64,000 bases of DNA from Lucinisca nassula (GCA_963580285.1 OY757026.1:68511396-68575395); one strand, 5' to 3'; positions 43,676 to 55,758 are shown, numbered from the stretch's first letter. The notes: generated by a model from the sequence alone, not told the origin. Numbers and translations: made by a program.

Positions 43676-45262
43676 TGCAGACACAGCATTTTTGTAAGAT
43701 TGTTCTCTTTTGATCTGCCATATTGGAGACATCAGACTGGTTTTTGTGCACAAATTTATTCATTTTTGACCACTTATCCCACAGTAACAAAAAAACTGAA
43801 GGGGTTAATATGTGACGGTGGGTGGACAATTTGGCCAGCGGATGATTAGGCCCGGGCGATTTGGCCTAGGACAATTCGGCCTAGGACAATTTGGCCAGCC
43901 AAAAATACCGGGTGGGACAATTTGGCCAAATTGATTTCTCCTAGCGGTTGTACCAATTCTTATTCTATCAATCATTTCATTAGCATTTTTCTTCATTTGG
44001 CTACATATTTTCATCAAAGATTTCATGTTTTTTCAGTGATTTTATCTGTCATTTCTTGGCTTTGATGAGTGAAAATCCAATGTTGACATAAGAGAAAATT
44101 GCACAGTTTGAGCAGTTTCATCATTTGACAACACATTATATCACAAATCATTACATATTTTCTGTTATTTATATAGTATCTGAGCCCAGTCAACACTATT
44201 TAGGTCAGATTGAGCAGATCAGTTCCCCTAAGTGTAGGTGGTTAACCAGTGTGGTGCACATTCTTGAACCAGGCAGGCATCACGTGATTAAGTCTGTGAA
44301 ATGAACTTTATAGTGAGAAAATTAGGGTTTATTGCGTATACATGAACATTAGTTTTCTTATTTCTGCTCGAAGACATAGGTTGTGGGTACTCGTAAGAAC
44401 CTACTCAGATTATGAAAAAGGTAATTAAAGAAACCAAGAGTTGAAGACCAATCAACAAATCAATCAGCCAATTAACCATGCATGCAAGAAAATATGCTAA
44501 TTAATCTTGTATTCCAACAAATTTAACTAAAATTCACAATGCATACACAAACAAAACCAACAAAATAAGTGTGGAATAGTTAATTAAGAAAGCAAGGAAC
44601 CCAGATCAGTCAGCAAATCAATTAGCCAGTTAACCGTGAATACAAGAAAATGTAATTAATCCAATTTAAACAAAACCATTAAATGTATTTATTTATTATT
44701 TTATTTATTTGTTGTTTTTTTGTTGTTTTTACTGTATTGTACTTTTTTTGTTTGGGGGGATTTTAGTTAACCATTTTTATTAATTTGATCATAAAGAATA
44801 TCTCAGACCAAAAACTAGGTTAAAAACAACAACAACAAAAAAATCTAATTGCTTAAAATCTTCTTTAAAATGTTCCTTCCACATATTCAAACATTACTGT
44901 ATATTAAAAACTAACCTAAAACATTAAATTTACAGTTTAGACTAGTCATTATATTAATCTGGCCAAATTGTCCTACCCAATATTTTTGGCTGGCGAAATT
45001 GTCCTAGGCCGAATTGTCCTAGGCCAAATCGTCCGGGCCAAATTGTCCGCTGGCCAAATCGTCCTACATTCATATGTGACTGTGATTAATATATTGTTCT
45101 TAAAGGTCATAAGAATAACATGATCAATGTTTATTCATAACTTTCCAAAGGACAAGAAAGATATTTAAAAGGGAAGTTCATCAAAATTCTGTTGGAAATG
45201 AGCCTGGGTGTCTCCAGCAAGAAATATTACCTGTAGGTGTGTGACATCATCTACAACCTCTC
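43676..45262 (-). repeat. Dispersed repeat Z, interrupted copy
   Basis: Pieces 43676-43816 and 45072-45262 match 16605-17113 in reverse. Confidence 0.8.
43817..45071. mobile_element. Mutator-like element with about 115-bp TIRs
   Basis: Both arms consist of repeated GGACAATTTGGCC / GGCCTAGGACAATT motifs and are about 90% alike by eye. ATATGTGAC at 43808-43816 and 45072-45080 is a 9-bp duplication, the length usual for Mutator-like elements. Repeat Z provides the empty site. The interior is AT-rich with a MITE-R fragment at 44349 and no transposase. Confidence 0.78.
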
Positions 45263-45274
45263 AATAGAACTGCC

Positions 45275-45432
45275 TAGAAGCCTCCGTGGTGCAGTCGTTA
45301 CGCTACTTGCCTTGTAAACCAGGGATTGCAGGATCGATCCCGGGCTTCTCCAGACTTTCGGATGAGTCTTTAAACCGAGGTCCCGTCTCCGTATGACCTT
45401 AGCTGTTGGTGGGACGTAAAACTACAACTCAC
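45275..45432 (+). mobile_element. SINE-G, complete, with target duplication
   Basis: Head GTGGTGCAGTCGTTACGC and GGATCGATCCCGGG; TCAATAGAACTGCC at 45261-45274 and 45433-45446. Confidence 0.92.
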
Positions 45433-45582
45433 TCAATAGAACTGCCAGTATTTTACAAAAGTGAAGCCAATCATGCAGGACTTGTAAATCTTGAGTCTAA
45501 TGCACTGAAGACCCCTCAAGCATCACAGTACATGTGGATGATATATTGCTACTTAGTACATTACCCTTAAATCACTATATAC

Positions 45583-45799
45583 AATAAAAGTCCTAAAAAT
45601 TTGGACACCTTGAAGACTAATCATCTAAAATTTTAATAAATTTGTTTCCTGGTCCAGCAAGGAATCCAAAAAGTGCAGATGGAATGGCAAACAGTGTAGA
45701 CTCTGATCAGACTGCTCCTTCAGGAGCAGTCTGATCTGGGTCTGCACTTTTTGCTTAGGCCTATCTGTCCCAATACTTAGGATCAAGACATTACAGTAC
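45583..45799. mobile_element. MITE-C copy
   Basis: AATAAAAGTCCTAAAAATTT start, TTAGGATCAAGACATTACAG end. Confidence 0.78.
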
Positions 45800-45877
45800 A
45801 CTAAATAACTATAGCCACCTACCTGGTGATAGTCTCTCAGCCATACCGAAAACCTACCAAAGAATCTGACAGACCTA

Positions 45878-46196
45878 ACTTTTTTTGGTTTTGGTTTCAT
45901 GGCCCTTGCAAGATTATCTCACTTATTTCGAGCCGACCCGGAGAAAACCCACCTGGCCTTCCATTGCAGAACTTGGCATTTCACATATGGCCCTAGGGAG
46001 GTGCAAACCACAAAAAAGAGAGACCTATGATTATGAGTTTGCACTCTTACCATGCCACGGCGACACAGGATTGATCCCGGGCTTCTCCAGACTTTCGGAT
46101 GAGTCGTTAAACCGAGGTCCCATCTCTGTATGACCTTAGCTGTTGGTGGGACGTAAAACTCAAAACACTCACTCACTCACCATGCCACGGAGTCAT
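45878..46196 (-). mobile_element. SINE-V interrupted by SINE-G
   Basis: GGTTTCATGGCCCTTGCAAG start; head resumes after 46190. Confidence 0.78.
46061..46178 (+). mobile_element. SINE-G, 5'-truncated, target duplication in SINE-V
   Basis: ACCATGCCACGG at 46049-46060 and 46179-46190. Confidence 0.9.
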
Positions 46197-46292
46197 ATTC
46201 TGATGGACATAAAGAAATTTAAATTTTTTACAGACGAAAACTGAATGCAATTGTTTGTTTTTTTTTGGGGGGATCCACAGACCCGCAAAACT

Positions 46293-46471
46293 ACAGTCCA
46301 ACCTGTGTTAAGCAAGCACCTCAGGGATAATGAAAATGTGCTTGCTTAGGACAGGTGCTTGCTTAATACAGGTGAATTTAATGCATTTGCCTTTTTGGGG
46401 AACTAAATGCCTGCTTGCTTAAGACAGGTTGCTTGCTCAATAGAGGTGGCCACTAAGACAGGTTTGACTGT
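46293..46471. mobile_element. MITE-Q copy
   Basis: ACAGTCCAACCTGTGTTAAG and inverted end GACAGGTTTGACTGTA. Confidence 0.85.
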
Positions 46472-46597
46472 ATTAAGGTCATGTGAAGTGGCGGGGGAAG
46501 GTGGGGTGGGGGGAGTTTAAGTATGTCCATCAGTCCCAAGGCATAGGCGGAATAGAAAACAGATAGAAACAATAACTGATACCTTCTCTATAAGCCT

Positions 46598-46810
46598 TTA
46601 ACCCTTCTCTTGCTGAATATTTAGTTTAGCCACGCCCATTTCTGACTTTGAACCAATCAGATTACTTGATGTTATTTATTCTTACAAAGCCATAACCTTA
46701 ATGTCAAACAGTGTAGATCCTGACCAGATGGCTTCTTCAGAAGCCATCTGATCTGGATCTACACTGTTTCCAAAGATGGGGGTTGTCGTGAACAGCAAGA
46801 TAAGAGTTAA
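46598..46810. mobile_element. MITE-P copy
   Basis: TTAACCCTTCTCTTGCTG start and GCAAGATAAGAGTTAA end. Confidence 0.86.
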
Positions 46811-46840
46811 AAGCAAATTTAGTCTTAATTTAAGGTGGTC

Positions 46841-47026
46841 TTAACCCTTGTCCTGCTGAATATTTAAATATGCCACACCCACAACTGATTATCAGCCAAT
46901 CAGATTACTTGATGAAAATTAATGCAAAAAGTGAATGACAAACAATGAAGATCCTGATCAGAATCTGATCTGGATCCGCATTGTATGAAAGGCAAGATTA
47001 TCCGGGCTCAGCAGGACAAAGGTTAA
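46841..47026. mobile_element. MITE-P inserted in a 53-bp-family end
   Basis: TTAA edges; left flank GTCTTAATTTAAGGTGGTC is the right end of the 53-bp family. Confidence 0.8.
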
Positions 47027-47129
47027 TTTAATAGAGTTGCAATATACACAAGCGGATAACCAGTACAGATCTTAAAATACAGTGCAGAAACTGAAATTAA
47101 CTGCCCTTCTTGAATCACCAGACGAAGAA

Positions 47130-47355
47130 TCAACCCTTTTTGTACCAGATGGAATCTTCTTTTTATATAAACTAGTAGTCCATTTAAAATTTAGGGGTTT
47201 CAGGTTGTGTTTTCTTCAAAATCTACTTGGAAATGGGCTGAATGTATTGCAAACAGTGTAGGCCCTGATCAGATGCTGCGTTCTGCGGCGTCTGATCTGG
47301 GCCTGTACTGTTTGCCAACTACCCGTTTTGGGGCTTCCGGTACAAAATGGGTTAA
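47130..47355. mobile_element. MITE-N copy, inverted
   Basis: CAACCCTTTTTGTACCAGAT start, CAAAATGGGTTAA end, hairpin GATGCTGCGTTCTGCGGCGTC. Confidence 0.83.
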
Positions 47356-47461
47356 TAACCGTAGAAAAGATTCCAGGATCAAACTTGTGGAAAGAATATT
47401 GTCAAACTCACAACCTCCTGATCCACAGTCATGTTGTGCATCCCCATCAAATAATTTTCAT

Positions 47462-47695
47462 TTTTTGGGGGGTTTTGGTTTTGCGGCCCTTTCAAGATTA
47501 TTTCACTGATATCAAGCCAATTGTTAATCAGAGGTGGGCGAAAACAGGAGTACCCGGAGAAAAACCAACTGACCTTCCGTTGCAGAACTTGGGTATCACA
47601 TGTGACCTGAGCCAGGCTTGAACCCACAGTGGTGAGAGACCCAATGATTAAGAGTCCACGCTATATACTATCCACTAGGCCACGGAGGTCAGTCT
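47462..47695 (-). mobile_element. SINE-V copy
   Basis: Full minus copy: GGCCCTTTCAAGATTATTTC to CCACTAGGCCACGGAGG. Confidence 0.86.
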
Positions 47696-47699
47696 ATTT

Positions 47700-47937
47700 T
47701 CAATTATGTCTCTGGAGGGAGTTTTGTCTGAATTTTTAAGGTAAATAGGTCACTATCACTCAAAAAAGATGAATGGACTGAAATGTTCTCCTTGAATTAC
47801 ACCTTATTACCCTCATGAAATAACAATAAAGGTCGGAGGTCACTGACCTTGACTTGACATCAATATTAATTTCTTACCTGTCTGTTTTGGTTAAGGTGTG
47901 TAACTGAATTACTGAGATGTCCTCTTACAAAGCATTC
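47700..47937. other. Unassigned
   Basis: No recognised feature. Confidence 0.35.
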
Positions 47938-48112
47938 ATTTATTCAAGAAGGGCTGTTGTCAGTTTCTAGCAAAAGAATGTGCACAGTACAGGTTTTAAC
48001 TGTTTACGCATAAGCCTGCCCATGAAAAATGTGGATAAGTACACTGACCGGCTAAAAATGACCTAAATAGTGTTGACTGGGCCTTAAACTCCAATACAAA
48101 CATGAACAAACA
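47938..48112 (+). mobile_element. SINE-H, 5'-truncated
   Basis: TTCAAGAAGGGCTGTTGTCA and AGTGTTGACTGGGCCTTAAA. Confidence 0.75.
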
Positions 48113-48330
48113 AAATCTTACAAAGCATTGACAACTATGCTATTCTACAGTTCTGGGATGTATATGTGCATGCATGTTTGTTCTGTGCATGCATGGAGGT
48201 GGTCACAATACACCACCAAGCCGCCATCTGGAATGTTTTTTCATCATGAAAGATTTTTTTTATGTCCTGAGTACTGACATGTTGATCATACAATCAGTAT
48301 GTACATATTACCTGGGTATGCACATGTTTT

Positions 48331-48568
48331 TTTTTTTTTTTTTTTTTTTTGGTTTTGGTTTAACGGCCCTTTCAAGATTATTTCACTCATATCGAGCCGA
48401 TCGTTAATCAGAGGTGGGCGAAAACCGGAGTACCAAGAGAAAAACCACCTGACCTTCCGTTGCAGAACTTGGCGTCTCACATGTGACCTGAGCGAGGCTC
48501 GAACCCACAGCGGTGAGAGACCTAAATTAAGAGTCAGCGCTCTTAACCACTAGGCCACAGAGGCACGT
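48331..48568 (-). mobile_element. SINE-V with poly(T) edge and target duplication
   Basis: TATGCACATGTTT flanks both sides; the complement of its poly(A) tail is the T run at 48329-48350. Confidence 0.9.
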
Positions 48569-48586
48569 TATGCACATGTTTTGGGT

Positions 48587-48725
48587 TTAACGACACTTCA
48601 ACCCAAATATGGGTCATTTTGTGTTGTCTCCCAGAGAAAGTGGGAAAAGAGGTAGAAGAGATAGTAGAGGAGATGAAAGTGAGGGAGAGGGGAGGAAGTG
48701 GAAAATGAATGGAAGTGTAAATATA
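48587..48725 (-). mobile_element. SINE-W copy
   Basis: TGGGTTTAACGACACTTCAA then a purine-rich body (GGGAGAGGGGAGGAAG). Confidence 0.7.
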
Positions 48726-48779
48726 TATAGAAACAGAAGAAATATTGTTAATTAAGTCTCACCTAGGCCTTGCCCAGCT

Positions 48780-49037
48780 TTAAGGGGAATGGGAACACCT
48801 AGCAGATTTGTCAGCCATTTTTCCAAGGGAGAAAACTTTCAGAACTTCAATTCCTATTCACTGCCTATTTTCTATTATCAAGCCCAGTCCTGCTGAAAAA
48901 GGGGACAACTCTTAAAGGAAAGAATTTGCTCCATTAGGAGCAAATTCTTTCTTTTAAGAGTTGACTCCTATTGACATGGGAGTCAAAAATACTTTTGAAA
49001 GAGTTGCCTCCCCTAAAGGTGTTCCTATTCCCCTTAA
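48780..49037. mobile_element. MITE-S copy
   Basis: TTAAGGGGAATGGGAACACC and its inverse; central hairpin AATTTGCTCC/GGAGCAAATT; TTAA edges. Confidence 0.85.
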
Positions 49038-49582
49038 AGGTGCATTATTGAGCTTCCGGGTCTCAAATTTTTTTTTCTGGTTTTTATCGTCAATTCATAC
49101 TCCTTTGTCATGTGTACACTTTTTGAGCCAAATACAGCTTCAGAACTTTGTGAAAATGGTTGTTTTCATTCGTGTTTACCCTTCACTCTGAACATGTGTT
49201 TGGAATTTCTGTTCTAAAAATAAATCTGTCACTTTACACATACATGGCGACAGTATCGTCTCCGAGTGTCGTTACTTATGACATGGTATTCAGCGTCATA
49301 TTTTTTTCCGATTCAGGCATGGCCTAAGCAAACAAGGCCAAAAATGAATGTCGCATAACAACATATATGGGGATTCTATTTTTGTCACAAACTAAAAGTA
49401 GATCTAACAAGTGTTCGAAACCTAGTTAGGGAATCCCTCTCAAATTCATTTACCTGTCATCATAATTGTTCGCATTTTTGCATAAAATGCATTCATTTGT
49501 ATTGTTTTAAAGAAAAATACCGGCTATATGTATTTTATTTTTGGAAGCATTTTTTACCGATAGCTCAATAATGCACCTTTAA
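49034..49582. mobile_element. TTAA element, 549 bp, sharing its TTAA with MITE-S
   Basis: AAAGGTGCATTATTGAGCT at both ends, inverted, with TTAA at 49034-49037 and 49579-49582. No coding content. Confidence 0.82.
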
Positions 49583-49737
49583 GCCAATATCATAATTTGG
49601 ATGCCCGCACAGAAACACAACCAAAATACTGAGACTGGATTGTGCAACTGACTGACAGCAACCCACTCAGATTGTGAACTAGTGTGTTTGCTGAAAAAAA
49701 ATGCCAGTAGCTCATTAAATTTTTTTCTTCAGCAAAA

Positions 49738-50041
49738 TCCGCTCCGGGGAACGGGAGGTCACGGGTTGGATCCCGGGCCGCGACATATCAAAGTCGTTAA
49801 GAATGGTACTAGCTGCTCCTCGCTTGGCACTCAGATTTTTGGGGTAGAGCTAGGACTGGTCAACCCAGTGTCAGCATAATGTGACTGGGTGTGGTATCAT
49901 GTAATGTGTCTGGGACATGATACTTCAGTGAGGCAGCACTATAAAAGCGAGCATTGAGCTCCCTGTCACAACCAGACACCGTCGTGATATGACTGAAAAA
50001 TTGTTGAAAGTGACGTTAAACCCGAATTCACACACACGCAA
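49738..50041 (+). mobile_element. SINE-M, 5'-truncated
   Basis: Starts inside the tRNA-like head, ends GTGACGTTAAACCCGAATTC plus CACACAC. TTCTTCARCAAAA flanks it (one mismatch). Confidence 0.87.
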
Positions 50042-50101
50042 TTCTTCAACAAAACTAACCACCATAGCAGTCATAAGAGGCAGTTAACATTTAATCCATA
50101 A

Positions 50102-50340
50102 AATACCAATCACGATATTTGTCGTCTGCTTTGCCGTCTGCCGGTAATTAATACCTGAAAAATATATTTTTTTTTTTTTTGCAAACAGTGTGGACCCATA
50201 TCAGACTGCTCCTGTTAGACTAAGGAGCAGTCTGATCTAGGCCAACACTGTTTGCCTGCGCGCAAAAATATTTTTAAAAAGTTTGAAAAAAAACAAATCA
50301 GCAGACGACATAAGCAGACAACATTTTCAGATCTTAAGGG
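50102..50340. mobile_element. MITE-D copy
   Basis: GTCGTCTGCTTTGCCGTCTG start, CAGCAGACGACATAAGCAGA end, CTGCTCCTGTTAGAC...GGAGCAG hairpin. Confidence 0.78.
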
Positions 50341-50536
50341 TTGTTGCAACTGGATCCTTAGGTCTCATTTAAATTTCCATCAATGTAAATAAATGTTTTT
50401 TCTTCAGTTTTCTTGGAAATTTCTCTCCTCACAGAAGCCACAACATACAAATCATGTCCTTTGTGTTAAACATTGTACTGGCCAACTATAGCAGAAGGCT
50501 CAGAAATGCAGCTGTAGTGTTTGCTATTCCCACTAA

Positions 50537-50815
50537 TTTGTTTGATTAGAGGTTTAACGTCCCCGTCAACACTATATAGGTTATTTTGGAGACATTGCTT
50601 CCAATTTTATGGGACTTTCATCTGATACTAGAGATAAAATGACATCTCAAGCCCTGTCGCCTAGGGTTTACATTAGCATGGATAGTCCAATACTCACACC
50701 ACTTTCGCCTGGACAGGTTTAGATCCTCTAAGCTGTTTACCAGTGTGCGGTCGGTTTCAGCTCTGCATGGAAGCATCATGCAGCCCATCTATTTCTTCAA
50801 GCCCCGATGGGGTGG
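50537..50815 (-). mobile_element. SINE-A copy
   Basis: Complete minus copy with several small changes. Confidence 0.84.
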
Positions 50816-50886
50816 GGGGTGGGGATTCCCCCAAATATTGGGAGATCTCGCGTAAGTTTGACATATATTAGAGATTGCATCTTGGT

Positions 50887-51112
50887 TTAAGGAAAATGGA
50901 TACACTCAGCCCAGTTTTAGCTATTTCAGAAGGGAGACGACTTTCCTGCGCCCAGTCTGCTTTCCAATGCATGCCAATCTCTCAAAAAAACGGATCTTCT
51001 CTGAAAGACAGAATTCTCCTCTTAAAAGAAAGAAGACCCCTATCGAAAAAGGGGCACAAAATAAATTCTGAAAGAGTTGCCTCCAGCCACAAGGTGTATC
51101 AGTGTCCCTTAA
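50887..51112. mobile_element. MITE-S, diverged
   Basis: TTAAGGAAAATGGATACAC and GGTGTATCAGTGTCCCTTAA ends. Confidence 0.7.
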
Positions 51113-51246
51113 AAGTTCCAGAAATGTATGACTCTATATGTAAAGAAGACTGTTTAAATCAATAAAAGTTGTCTTTAAAGTTATCTGGTTTCATTTGTAG
51201 GCACAGTGACATTTTCAAACGGCTTTGAAATAAGACGACTAAAGAT

Positions 51247-51456
51247 ATAACCCTTATCTTGCTGTTCACGACAACCCCTATCTTTGGAAACAGTGTAGAT
51301 CCAGATCAGATGGCTTCTGAAGAAGCCATCTGATCAGGATCTACACTGTTTGACATTCAGTTTTTGAATTTGTAGGAAAAACTTACATCAAGTAATCTGA
51401 TTGGTTCATAGACAGAAATGAGTGTGGCTTAAATGAATATTCAGCAAGAGACTTTA
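51247..51456. mobile_element. MITE-P copy
   Basis: AACCCTTATCTTGCTGTTC start; GGCTTCTGAAGAAGCC hairpin. Confidence 0.82.
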
Positions 51457-51499
51457 AATGAAGTTGAAACAAAAAGCGACAAGAATTAAATTTCTATGC

Positions 51500-51795
51500 C
51501 ACATACATCGGTAGCTCAGTCGGATGTGAGTCTGACTGGTGATCAGGAGGATGCAGGTTAGATACCTGCCGGGTCGGCAACATTCTTTCATGAAATCCTT
51601 TCTATACCCCCATTCTCTCCCTTCCACTGAATCAAGAAGGGCAGTTTCAGTTTCTGGCAACATAATGTGCACTATTGGTTAAAGGCTTATGTATACTGGC
51701 CTGACCTGGAAAAGTGTGGATAGGTAAACCGACCGGCTCAAAATCACCTAAATAGTGTTGACTGGGCTGTTAAACTCGAAAACAAACAAATAACG
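51500..51795 (+). mobile_element. SINE-H with tRNA head
   Basis: ATCGGTAGCTCAGTCGGATG and GCAGGTTAGATACCTGCC give a box A/box B pair; tail AAACAAACAAA. Confidence 0.8.
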
Positions 51796-52046
51796 ACAAT
51801 CAAAGCACTGACTGCACTGGTGGGTTGCCTGTCTCTGAGCGTAGGCAGGAACAAAAAGTCCTAAACTTGGACTCAGGGGACTGTTCCATCTAAACATGAG
51901 TTCAATACCTCAGAAACACAATTTCCAGAACTTGGGGCCCTTTAATTTTCACTTCGGCTGCGAATTTACCTATTTTGTACCAGAAGCCAAAATTGAACAA
52001 GTACAATACACTAACCCGTTGTTGTGTCTAAAGATAGTTAGATGAA
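51796..52046. other. Unassigned
   Basis: A MITE-N-like end (TTTTGTACCAGAAGCC) near 51975; otherwise nothing. Confidence 0.35.
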
Positions 52047-52117
52047 GGCAAACATGTAGACCCTGATGAGATGCCGCATTTTGCGGCATCTCATCTGAGT
52101 CTACACTGTTTGATCAG
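52047..52117. repeat. Central-hairpin module, orphan
   Basis: GAGATGCCGCATTTTGCGGC core between GTAGACCCTGAT and GAGTCTACACTG. Confidence 0.7.
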
Positions 52118-52147
52118 GCCTGTCTGTACAAATACAGAATTGACCCA

Positions 52148-52290
52148 GAAGTCTCTGTGGTGTAGTTTATCTTATGCTACTCGCCTTGTAAACCACGTGT
52201 TGCAGGATTGATCCCGAGCTTCGCCAGACTTTCAGATGAGTCTCCGTATGACCTTAGCTGTTGGTGAGACATAAAACTCAAACACTCAAT
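52148..52290 (+). mobile_element. SINE-G copy
   Basis: TCTGTGGTGTAGTTTATC head to GAGACATAAAACTCAAACAC. Confidence 0.78.
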
Positions 52291-52916
52291 ACGGTATTGA
52301 TCTGCACTTGTATGGTCCCAGCCCACATTGAAAATAGTGTTAAAGTGTGATATCCTTACTCCCACATCATCATCATCATCATCAACGGATTTTTGATTAA
52401 CATGCAGGTACAGGGACAACATCCACATAAGGTAGCTGGCTTGCTGCAGGAGTGGCAGATCTTACACCAGATCTCCAGGCCTGTCTATCATGAGGATCGA
52501 TAGCAGAGAGCCTCCATTCTCTGCAATCTCTTTCTATCAGCTGCTTCCAGGTCATCTTGGGCCTTCCAGGTCCCCGTTTTCTACCTACCTGTTATGTCAC
52601 AGGCAGTCTTGACTGCACCATTTGAGCGTTCCACAGTACAATGTAACTTTCATACTACGAGTGGAAATTTTAGAAGCTTAACAGGAATACTACGGGTCAG
52701 CGTGAATATGGTAGGAAACATTGTCTCGTTATCAGGATGCATTATTATTGCCCCAGAGCATGCAAGAAAGACATTATCAAATTACGGTTATAATTGGTAG
52801 CTTCTTCAAGCAAAAAAAAGAGCCGAAATTGAGCCTATAGTGAATCGTACCAAAAACCTTTGCTGGTTTCCTCTTGGTGTGAATATCAGATTTGGTTTAC
52901 AATTATGAAACCCATT
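52291..52916. other. Unassigned
   Basis: (ATC)n at 52366-52384; no gene recognised. Confidence 0.35.
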
Positions 52917-53138
52917 TACCGTAAAATTCCTAAAAATTGGGACACCTTGAGGACTTCCTGTAAATCTCCTCAAATTTTAATAAATTTAGTTCATGATCCA
53001 GCAAGGTGTCCAAAAAGTGCAGACGGAATGGCAAACAGTGTAGACCCTGATCAGACTGCTCCTTTAGGAGCAGTCTGATCTGGGTCTGCACTGTTTGTTT
53101 AAGTCTCTCTGTCCCAATACTTAGGATCATTACGGTAT
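52917..53138. mobile_element. MITE-C, best complete copy
   Basis: TACCGTAAAATTCCTAAAAA and TTAGGATCATTACGGTA ends; perfect CTGCTCCTTTAGGAGCAG core. Confidence 0.9.
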
Positions 53139-53485
53139 GTGGAAATCCCCGAAATGGAAAAGTTTGCCACTGCAGTCCTAAATGACAGAATGTCTTATCT
53201 GCATCTACACAATTTGCTTTTCTGTAAATGATTTAAACTAAAAAACCCAGACTTTGCAACAATGGAACTGTCCGATTTCAAAGATGGATTTGTCCAATTG
53301 CGAAACCAAGGGGTGTATGGGTTTCACACATTTTGTGGCATCAAGTTGCCTCAAGTCAATTTAACGGCTTTTTAATTTGCAATCTTAATTTCTTGTTGCT
53401 TGTATTCCTTTTAAGGGCAATGGCTATACCTTGCATGTTTTTTGCCATAATTACCATAGGAGACTTCCTCTTCTTTTTCCTGTTA
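53139..53485. other. Unassigned
   Basis: No feature recognised. Confidence 0.35.
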
Positions 53486-53779
53486 TTTGTTTGATTTAAG
53501 ATTTAACGTCCCCATCAACACTGAATAGGTCATTTTGGAGACGTTGCTTCCAATTTTGTGTGACTTTTACCCCAAATTGAGATGAAATGACATCTCAAAC
53601 CCTGTCGCCCAATGAAACCAATAGGGTTTATTGGCATGGATGGTCCGATCGCACCATGGTTCCTGGACAGGCTTAGATCCTCTAAGCGGTTTACCAGTAC
53701 TAGTGTGCGGGCCGGATTCAGCTCTGCGTGGAAGCATCATGCAGCCAATATATTTCTTCAAGCCCCTATGGGCGGGGGC
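53486..53779 (-). mobile_element. SINE-A copy
   Basis: Complete minus copy ending CCCCTATGGGCGGGGG. Confidence 0.87.
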
Positions 53780-53957
53780 CGGGCCTGGGTAAGGGTAGAG
53801 GGGAAATGTTGTTATTTCTTCTGTTTCTACTCTTCCATTCATTTTCCTCTTTCTCATCTGTCCCTCTCTACTATCTCTTCTGTCTCTTTTCTCCCTTTCT
53901 CTGGGAGATGACACAAAATGACCCACAAGGGTTGAAGTGTCTTTAAACCCATTTTAA
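53780..53957 (+). mobile_element. SINE-W copy
   Basis: Pyrimidine-rich body, TCTGGGAGATGACACAAAAT, end GTGTCTTTAAACCCATTTT. Confidence 0.75.
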
Positions 53958-54027
53958 ACAGTTAATCCTTTAAGAGTAGACTCCACAGTGGACAAGATTT
54001 GCTCCTGTCAGGAGCAAATTCTTTCCT

Positions 54028-54575
54028 TTAACCCTTTTACATGTAAGACCCTGAGAAAAACTATATCTGAAAATGATGTCTGCTTATGTTGTCTGCTGAA
54101 TTCTTTTTGCAAACTTTCCCCGCCCATCAGGGCTTGAAGAAATATATGGGCTGCATGATGCTTCCACGCAGAGCTGAATCCGGCCTGCACACTAGTACTG
54201 GTAAACCGCTTAGCGGATCTAAGCCTTTCCAGGAACCGCGGTGCGAGGCGGACCGTCCATGCTAATAAACCGTATTGGTTTCATTGGGTGACAGGGCTTG
54301 AGATGTCATTTCATCTCAATGTGGGGTAAAAGTCACACAAAATTGGAAGCAACGTCTCCAAAATGACCTTTACAGTGTTGACGGGGACGTTAAACCTCAA
54401 ATCAAACAAACAAACAAATTTGCAAACTTTTCAAAAATATTTTGGCATACAGGCAAATAGTGTGGGCCCAGATCAGACTGCTCCTACAGGAGCAGTCTGT
54501 TCTGGGTCCACACTGTTTGAAAAAAGTACTTTTTAGGTAACTGGCAGACGACAATTGTCGTGATTGGCAAACATA
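54028..54575. mobile_element. MITE-D split by SINE-A
   Basis: TGTCTGCTTATGTTGTCTGC left of the insert, hairpin and ACAATTGTCGTGATTGG right of it. Confidence 0.82.
54118..54418 (+). mobile_element. SINE-A with target duplication, nested in MITE-D
   Basis: TTTGCAAACTTT at 54106-54117 and 54419-54430. Confidence 0.93.
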
Positions 54576-54870
54576 TTTTTGAATAAGTTGCCTGACCCCT
54601 GATGGTGTGTCCAATCTCCATAAGTGCATGCTACTGGCCCACAAAATCATGTTGAATAATTCTGTTTGTTCTATTTCTATCATCTTGCAATTTAGCTAAT
54701 AATTTCAAGCTCTATGAATTTGTCTCTGCTGGAATTACAACTTATCTGACATAACAGGATTGTTTTCTCTTCCATATGAAATTCATGAAATGCAAGCTTT
54801 GTTTGGCAAGTTTACATGTTAAAGGCCCACTTATGGATAGAAAGACAAAACACGATATTGTCACAGACAG
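54576..54870. other. Unassigned
   Basis: No feature recognised. Confidence 0.35.
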
Positions 54871-55530
54871 CATCATAATGTTTTAGAATCATGAAAATGT
54901 CTAGGCATCATCATAATGTTTTGACTTTATCATAATGTCTTGGCATCATCATTATGTTTTGGCATAATTATAAAGTCTTGGCATCACCTTAATATATCAG
55001 CATCATCATAATGATTTGGCATAATGATAATGTCTTGGCATCATCATAATGTATTGACATCATCATAATGTCTTAGCATCATCATAATGTCTCAGTTTTT
55101 TCATTGTCATTAAGTTTTGGCATCAAAAATGATGTCATTGCATCATGAAACGAGCATCATTATCTGACATCATCATAATGCCTTGGCATCATCATGATGT
55201 CTTGGCATCATCATAATGTTTTGGCATCATCATTATGCTTTGGCATCATTAAAGTGTTTTTGCATCATTATAATGTATTGGCTTGGAATTATCATAATGT
55301 TTTGGCATCATCATATCTTGGCATCTTCAAAATGTCTTGGAACCATCATGATGTTGTGGCAGCATCATAATCATAAATGTTTTGACATTATCAATATGTC
55401 TTGGCATCATCATAATTTCTTGGCAGAGACGGCATCATAATGTTTTGGAATCATAATGCTGTAGCATTATCTGAATGGCTTGGCATCACATAACAGCATG
55501 TTCATAATGTCTCAGCACTGATTCAGCATA
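54871..55530. repeat. CATCATCATAATGTCTTGG array
   Basis: More than 25 imperfect units of about 19-21 bp, with frequent small indels. Frames over it are simply translated repeat. Confidence 0.9.
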
Positions 55531-55758
55531 TTATGTCATGTCATCACCATTGTTTTTCTTGGACCTATGCATGAAATACGAGATCCATATAAAAGCATTC
55601 AATCACTGGATTTTGTTTGTGTTTTCTCATCAATGATACACTTTCATGATAGAACTTGGTAGAACCAGCAATCCCATATTTCTTTTCCAAATATAGATTG
55701 TGAATTTGTGGAGCCAGTTAGATCTGTATCATTGTCTAATTAGCACCCACAATTTTGT

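Noticed and set aside
55216..55440. 74-codon His/Ile/Met-rich frame
   Set aside because: Translation of the CATCATAATG array.
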